NCBI GenBank assembly: GCA_934481505.1
Contig: CAKSPP010000029.1
Location: 1 to 11,193 of the forward strand
Origin: an uncultured Eubacteriales bacterium
Lineage (GTDB): Bacteria; Bacillota; Clostridia; Oscillospirales; UBA644
Length of the DNA: 11,193 nucleotides
Direction: 5' to 3'
Part shown: positions 7,801 to 11,193 of the stretch, piece by piece
How the letters are laid out: every line of letters begins with the position of its first letter
How positions within the stretch are numbered: the stretch's first letter is position 1
The notes under the pieces: model-generated
What the model was told of the DNA's origin: nothing
Seen by the model: the letters and a program-made list of their open reading frames with translations, nothing else
Database searches by the model: none
Translations under genes and position numbers: made by a program

Positions 7801-10800
7801 AAGTTTTCCGCCGAGGATAGCGACATCGTTTATATATTTGCCCGAAACTTCGAGAGCACCGTTATTTACGGTTCCTATTGCGGTGAGGTTTCCGAGCGAG
7901 GGAATTTCGTCGGTGATCTCTTTGATATTGCCGTTTTCATCGATGACTTCGGTTACGGTATCGAGAGAAACGCCGCTGTTGAGAACTGCGTCGATAGCCG
8001 ACTGGAGATGGACTTTCTTATCCCAGAAAACTTCGCCGTCAATTCCGATATAGTCGAAATATGTGTCGATAAAGATGTTTGCGATGTCGGAGACGATTGC
8101 TTTATAAGAAGCACCCGAAACATTTTCCGGAGAAACTCTGAAAATTACGGTGATGTTTCCGTTTTCGTCTTCAAGAGGAATGAAAGAAGCCATAAGGCAC
8201 TGTCTGCCGTCTTTTGTATAGGTAAGACCGCCGTCGGCGATTGCCTTATTGAGTTTATTTACGAAATCGATAATTCCGTCTCTGTTGAGGTCGATATCTT
8301 CACGGGTTATCGTGAGAGTGCCTCCGACTTCACCGAACAGGGCGTCGAGAGTTGCGATATCGGCAATAACATAAGAGGTCGAAGTTACGCGTTCGCTTCC
8401 TATTATATATACATATTTGTGATTGGGGGTCTGACAGAGCGGAAGATTTATCTTCATCTGGCTTCCGTCGGGGTAGATATACTGGTCTGCTTCGCCGTCG
8501 ATTTTAACGGTGTAGCGGATAGGAGCCCATGTATAAACAACCGACATATTTTCGGAAACCGTATCTCCTGCTCCGGGGAGAGTTCCCTCAACGGTAAGTG
8601 CGTAATGGACTTCGTCGATAGCGTAGCCCGATTTAAGAGAAGCGATAAGAGCTTCGAGTTTTGCAACTCCTTCGGTTCCGATTGCAGCGTCGGCAGCAAA
8701 ACTGCGGCTGCCTCTTGCGGTATAAACGTTGTTTCCGTTTTTATCGACTACATTTATCGTAATCGAAACGGAAGAAGTATCGGGAGCTGCTGCGGTGACG
8801 GACGCGAGAAGTTTAAGGTCGCCCGTGACTTCGTGAGCGGAGGTCTTTCCTGCCGCTGCGTCAAGAGCCGCAACAAGGTTTGCGAGATATTCGGAAGAAC
8901 CGTCGATATTTTCGTTTACCGGAACGAGAGCGACATCCTGCAAATCGTCTTTTACGACTTCAAGTCTGTCTTTGTATTTGCTTATATCGGGATCTTCGAG
9001 GTCTTTCTGGAATTCGGGATCGTCCCAAAGGATATTGAGGCAATTTCTGAGGGTTTCTATCTGATATGCCATTTTAGCGGCATTGCCGTCGGCATAGTAG
9101 AAAGCAAGTCCCTGAGACTGATAAGCAAGGATATATTCGTAAAGGTAAAGAGATTCGGTCGATGTTGAAGTGTCGACGCACTCTTCGATAAGTTTTTCAA
9201 CTGCGGCACGAGCCTCGGCGGAATAATCTTTCGCAAGAGCCTCGATCATATCGAGACGGCTGCCGTAGACTTCCGACAAACCTTTGACAAGGTCGTCGAC
9301 CATCATATCGTCAAGAGCTTTTCTCTGAGCCGCAGCTTCTGCGACGAGAGTATTCGGAAGATTTATGTATTTCGAAATATCGGAGGCTCCGATTTCGGGA
9401 ACGGTGAGAGAATATTCAACTCTTACATGGTCGAAATCTCCGCTGTAATCAAACTGTGCACTTCCGTTTGTTATGTCAAAGGAAGCAACGTCGTTTCCGT
9501 CGCCGTCAACAACATAGCCGTTTACGGCTTTCCAGGCGGAACCGGAAAGAAGTCCGGAGAAGCAGTCGGCTGCGGTAACATTATATTTATTTTCGCCTGC
9601 GGAAGAAACAACAACGAGGTTTGCGTTCTGGTCGGGAAGTCTGTACCAAACGGAAGAGTCGACAAGGCCTCTCGAAGTGATGACCGCTTTTTCTTCTGCG
9701 GTGAGAAGAGAACCGGGATAATCGCTTCCGGCGATAACGGTTGTTACGTTATATTCGGAAACCGCCTTGCCTTCGTTTCTCGAAAGAACGGTGTCTCCGG
9801 TTACTTTATAAACGGAACCTTCGCGGTAGAGAGAACCGTTTACGGTGTAGTCGTAAGACTTCGAGCTGTCGGAATGTTTTGCAAGGGTTATGCGATATCC
9901 GTAAGGAACGGTATCGGTCGATGTTGTTTCGTAGTTATATGTAACATTGTAGGTTTTCGGAACGTAAGTGATAGTAACGGAAACATTGTCCGAAAGGGTC
10001 GACGGAACGCCGTCAACAACAACATCGTAGTTTGCTTCGTCAATATCGTATTCGCTGTCCCAAACGGCTTTCGCGGCAGCCTTTACTCCGGAAGCTTCGA
10101 TTGCTTCGAGGATTTCGGCTTCGGTTGCCCCGGTCGAAAGAACGAGGTCAACAACCTTTACATCGGAAAGAGTCGTAAGGGTCTTGGAGTCTGCCGAATT
10201 CTTATCGACGACTTCCGCCTTGACGGTTACTTCGACTCTGCTCTGGGCAACGCCCTTGGTTATTGTTGTGTAGCCTGCGTAAAGAGGATTCTTTACTTCT
10301 GCGTCTTCGTGTTCGGAAACGAGAGAAGTATATCTCTTCTGGATTGCGGAAGAAATTGCGGAGTTGAGAGCCGCGAATTCTTCGGAAGAAGCGTTCTTGT
10401 CGACAAGACCGTCAACATCCCAGTATTTCGCGTTGACATTCGCAAGCTCGGTAACGACATCCGCAAGATAATCGAGAGCTTCGGTCATCTGTTCAGCTTC
10501 GCTTGCAAAACCGAATACGCTTGCCATGGAAGCAAGTTCTCTTACGGAAGAATCTTCCGAAGAGATAGCGTCAAATCTCTGATAGAGGGATTCGAATTCG
10601 GCTTTGACTTCCGCCGCGTTATTTGCAAGCCAGAGGACTTTGTTTGCGGAAGAGTTGTAGTTAAGGATAAGATTGTAAAGTTTGAGTTTGCCGCCGTTTG
10701 CAACGGTTTCTTCTTTAAGAGAAATTATTGCGTCTCTTGCGGCACCGGGTTTGAGGTTTATTTCATAGCCTATACCGCCGGAAGTGGTTCCGGTCATTTC

Positions 10801-11193
10801 GCCGGTGGTGAGCTTATAAAGCGAATCGATGTTGTCGCTTATGATATTGACAGAACCTCTCTGACCGTAAATGTAGTTGAGGTTTATCGTTGCACCGACA
10901 AGATATGCGGGAGCGGCAAGAAGTTTTTTCTGAAGAGCTTCTGCGGCATTGATATAAAGTTCATATCTTGCGTCAATATGGTAGCTGTCGGACGCACAGT
11001 CGAAAGAACCGACGCCGTTGACAATTTTGAAGGTTCCTGCGGAAACGTCTTTTCCGTCGGCGTCTTTATAGAAGACTTCGCCGGAAACGGGGTTCCAGAA
11101 GATATCTTCGGTATTGTCGGAAGGCATTGCCGCACTGACTGTCTTATTCTCGGAATCAATCGTCACGAGATTCGGGTCGGTGGGTATTTTTCC
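4810..11193 (-). CDS. Giant multi-module secreted surface protein (N-terminus outside window; frameshifted before its dockerin)
   Basis: 2,127 codons are visible. The frame is open to the window edge, so the first in-frame GTG (11166) is not the real start. The protein is Ala/Val/Asp/Ser/Thr-rich, almost free of cysteine and has no recognised catalytic motif. Layout by visible residue: about 1-945, two copies of a large module (A1, A2); about 1005-1890, two copies of a second module (B1, B2), each ending in a beta-helix-like strand set (e.g. AAIIDLNGFTLKG); about 1850-2055, two tandem roughly 107-residue beta repeats; about 2060-2127, an Ig-like domain that the frameshift interrupts at SGDQK-stop. 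An EF-hand-like loop lies at 8257-8292. With the dockerin restored, the visible part would be 2,218 residues. It is the first gene in the visible string and is probably a secreted adhesin or matrix protein held by cohesin-dockerin contacts; no enzyme function is supported. Confidence 0.85.
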   Translation of the reverse strand, partial: GKIPTDPNLVTIDSENKTVSAAMPSDNTEDIFWNPVSGEVFYKDADGKDVSAGTFKIVNGVGSFDCASDSYHIDARYELYINAAEALQKKLLAAPAYLVGATINLNYIYGQRGSVNIISDNIDSLYKLTTGEMTGTTSGGIGYEINLKPGAARDAIISLKEETVANGGKLKLYNLILNYNSSANKVLWLANNAAEVKAEFESLYQRFDAISSEDSSVRELASMASVFGFASEAEQMTEALDYLADVVTELANVNAKYWDVDGLVDKNASSEEFAALNSAISSAIQKRYTSLVSEHEDAEVKNPLYAGYTTITKGVAQSRVEVTVKAEVVDKNSADSKTLTTLSDVKVVDLVLSTGATEAEILEAIEASGVKAAAKAVWDSEYDIDEANYDVVVDGVPSTLSDNVSVTITYVPKTYNVTYNYETTSTDTVPYGYRITLAKHSDSSKSYDYTVNGSLYREGSVYKVTGDTVLSRNEGKAVSEYNVTTVIAGSDYPGSLLTAEEKAVITSRGLVDSSVWYRLPDQNANLVVVSSAGENKYNVTAADCFSGLLSGSAWKAVNGYVVDGDGNDVASFDITNGSAQFDYSGDFDHVRVEYSLTVPEIGASDISKYINLPNTLVAEAAAQRKALDDMMVDDLVKGLSEVYGSRLDMIEALAKDYSAEARAAVEKLIEECVDTSTSTESLYLYEYILAYQSQGLAFYYADGNAAKMAYQIETLRNCLNILWDDPEFQKDLEDPDISKYKDRLEVVKDDLQDVALVPVNENIDGSSEYLANLVAALDAAAGKTSAHEVTGDLKLLASVTAAAPDTSSVSITINVVDKNGNNVYTARGSRSFAADAAIGTEGVAKLEALIASLKSGYAIDEVHYALTVEGTLPGAGDTVSENMSVVYTWAPIRYTVKIDGEADQYIYPDGSQMKINLPLCQTPNHKYVYIIGSERVTSTSYVIADIATLDALFGEVGGTLTITREDIDLNRDGIIDFVNKLNKAIADGGLTYTKDGRQCLMASFIPLEDENGNITVIFRVSPENVSGASYKAIVSDIANIFIDTYFDYIGIDGEVFWDKKVHLQSAIDAVLNSGVSLDTVTEVIDENGNIKEITDEIPSLGNLTAIGTVNNGALEVSGKYINDVAILGGKLAETSLQFGSSAADAINVPFYVTIEDFDLNAASLKSARKAVTDVRRYVNIEGVDGELKLTVTSPESVYPYFIAALLVTGKADIENIGNIDMRDVLKYGYNLARPVISDSNLSVDTIERTLLKAEKTVDLSSFKRLFNIVRKGLSNLMNNVSEDGFSSGGTYNGTITYDIRQLLADKLGLSDTVLKLIAEANSETEGAEPAGVKANVEFTLTNVNTTYEAVVVDARAEGIKNKYRFVKDLDTVLPNLSKDATVVLLSDVTLDRTATFNNAAIIDLNGFTLKGNLVSNCTGNYGVSIIDTRIDTYGCGTVDGTLSGKFTVTGGKFTSDVSGMLKKGYTQDENGYVTNGLYTLTEDIYGNITVNVSGDVIDDAKIPDLKAFAADLGADLLAKFYNSAEISVDGNKVYSVNINDLVGYIQRPYKESAKTLASDLVACIDEAGLTALINKALADVTDFGKVATAVENGEDILSYNISTKFWDVAARVEGSADDNYLTADVKPSENGKDFKVSVKLADTATAEQRKAIADIFKELDKTVTVNDLGVNIADIALNGTKLAVNYDGRADVKVDLSVNKDYAALIAVMVAYNTTGSLKDELVAAVNTYLDNGSTADLKTALEKVTVAQFVSAVKSVRRATVEEMLASLGVESEGGIASLENIYDRVLSVAAAALNRLDITGSSSKLSAFATEDFGTYEYETSVRHIDLKGTLKLFDEDKAIVVKDSDGNFVLETDDLSEAFENRNDGDVVYINKAVTASSDITVSADVEIKNAANLDLGDYSVVLGNENAKVTSDSRLSVKSGLDLYEVVEAEENGKYTYTLTLKAIIVISASGIETKYAGSELAKALKEATDGSTVYVNIPATLGENVTLTSSVEIVSASNIDFNGNKITLKSGKTLVSDSSITANVVAEKGYKITETVSGGKYTYKAEALIPTIAIPTVNVQPSGNIRGARVEAANKYIYLDTNPNGISSATFKSLVTFATTNADTVTYEIKNNGSTLGSGDQK
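4814..4817 (-). other. Frameshift site at an A4 tract
   Basis: On the minus strand GAC CAA AAG TAA ends the main frame. A -1 shift reads CCA AAA GTA ACC, and one added A reads GAC CAA AAA GTA ACC (D-Q-K-V-T); both enter the dockerin frame. The interruption sits in a homopolymer, where indel errors are common. Confidence 0.75.
5035..5650 (-). repeat. Two tandem ~107-residue beta-strand repeats near the C-terminus
   Basis: The two units share an LxxAlxxxxDGxxVYxN opening, a 'tlsssVeI.sAsNiDfg.n.itL' strand set, a serine-rich turn and a closing GKYTYxxxxxAxI. The first unit is about 5345-5650 and the second about 5035-5345. They resemble beta-helix/solenoid strands in Firmicute surface proteins. 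The similarity was judged by eye at protein level. Confidence 0.6.
5520..6765 (-). repeat. Module B2 of the giant protein
   Basis: Diverged second copy of module B. It opens with LTEDIYGNITVNVSGD and SAEISVDGNKVYSVNIND, continues through AEQRKAIADIFKEL and an AQFVSAVKSVRRATVEEML helix, and ends in a DLGDYSVVLG beta-helix-like strand. Each segment has a counterpart in the same order in module B1, about 480 residues upstream. Confidence 0.5.
6960..8182 (-). repeat. Module B1 of the giant protein
   Basis: First copy of module B. It opens with EDENGNITVIFRVSPENV and YIGIDGEVFWDKKVHLQSAI, continues through LKSARKAVTDVRRYV and DLSSFKRLFNIVRKGLSNLM, and ends in the strand set AAIIDLNGFTLKGN. Homology to B2 is diverged and judged by eye. 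Confidence 0.5.
8257..8292 (-). other. EF-hand-like calcium loop inside the giant protein
   Basis: DLNRDGIIDFVN has D, N, D at positions 1, 3, 5, G at 6, I at 8 and D at 9, as in EF-hand or dockerin loops. It is followed by a helix (KLNKAIADGG). Only one loop is seen, so it is not a full dockerin, but calcium binding is plausible. Confidence 0.45.
8350..9625 (-). repeat. Module A2 of the giant protein
   Basis: Second copy of module A. Landmarks: NANLVVVSSAGEN, SAWKAVNGYVVDGDGNDV, FDHVRVEYSLTV, a helical stretch, SITINVVDKNGN, GYAIDEVHYALTVEG, and SVVYTWAPIRYTVKIDGE then YPDGS. All have counterparts in the same order in module A1, about 485-520 residues upstream. Confidence 0.6.
9780..11193 (-). 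repeat. Module A1 of the giant protein (start outside window)
   Basis: First visible copy of module A. Landmarks: DPNLVTIDSEN at the window edge, FWNPVSGEVFYKDADGKDV, YHIDARYELYI, a long helical stretch, TVKAEVVDKNS, EYDIDEANYDVVVDG, and SVTITYVPKTYNVTYNYE then VPYGY. The first residues in the window already match the inside of module A2, so the module begins outside it and more copies may lie upstream. Confidence 0.6.

Noticed and set aside
4816..9168. A stop-free plus-strand frame of 1,450 codons antisense to the giant gene, with similar long ones at 2598-3365 and 3362-4477
   Set aside because: All are exactly in register with the sense codons, so they only need the sense genes to avoid TTA, CTA and TCA, which this genome's codon choice does. 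Their translations are Cys/Phe/Arg/Gly-rich with no recognisable domain, and the sense proteins have clear domains.
11164..11166. GTG as the start of the giant protein
   Set aside because: The frame stays open upstream to the window edge, no ribosome binding site precedes the GTG, no signal peptide follows it, and the residues just upstream match the inside of the second module A copy.

Overview
The window looks like chromosomal DNA from an anaerobic Firmicute of the class Clostridia, most likely a Ruminococcaceae/Oscillospiraceae-type gut or rumen bacterium. This rests on strong AGGAGG-type ribosome binding sites, a type-I-like dockerin with two calcium loops, a cohesin-like domain, FIVAR repeats, Gly/Asn linkers, and a membrane-anchored protein with the TYAWFT motif of SipW/TasA-type proteins. 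No 16S rRNA or other taxonomic marker is present, so the assignment is an inference.

All five genes lie on the minus strand and probably form one transcription unit, read from high to low coordinates. (1) 11193-4538: a giant secreted protein of at least 2,200 residues, with its N-terminus beyond the window. It is built from duplicated large modules, beta-strand repeats and an Ig-like domain. Its C-terminal dockerin is cut off from the main frame by a one-base frameshift at an A4 tract (4814-4817). (2) 4519-3413: a signal-peptide protein with a cohesin-like domain, Gly/Asn linker, two FIVAR-like helical repeats and a C-terminal membrane anchor. (3) 3344-1872 (GTG start): a soluble fusion of an HD-GYP and an EAL domain, both missing key metal ligands, so probably a c-di-GMP sensor or scaffold rather than an enzyme. 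(4) 1852-770: a single-pass membrane protein with a basic cytoplasmic N-terminus and a TasA/camelysin-like extracellular domain. (5) 676-1: a SipW/TasA-like secreted protein with a TYAWFT motif, running off the window at its C-terminus.

The gaps are 18, 68, 19 and 93 bases. The two larger gaps each hold a hairpin followed by a T-run on the plus strand, i.e. a terminator facing against the operon. No stretch over 300 bases lacks a gene. No RNA gene, insertion sequence, phage gene or CRISPR array was seen.

Together the set reads as a cell-surface assembly locus: a giant dockerin-bearing adhesin or matrix protein, a membrane-anchored cohesin-like partner, two TasA-like components, and a cytoplasmic c-di-GMP-family protein that has lost its catalytic residues. 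The link between the regulator and the surface proteins is inferred from gene order only, but it is the most interesting hypothesis in the window.
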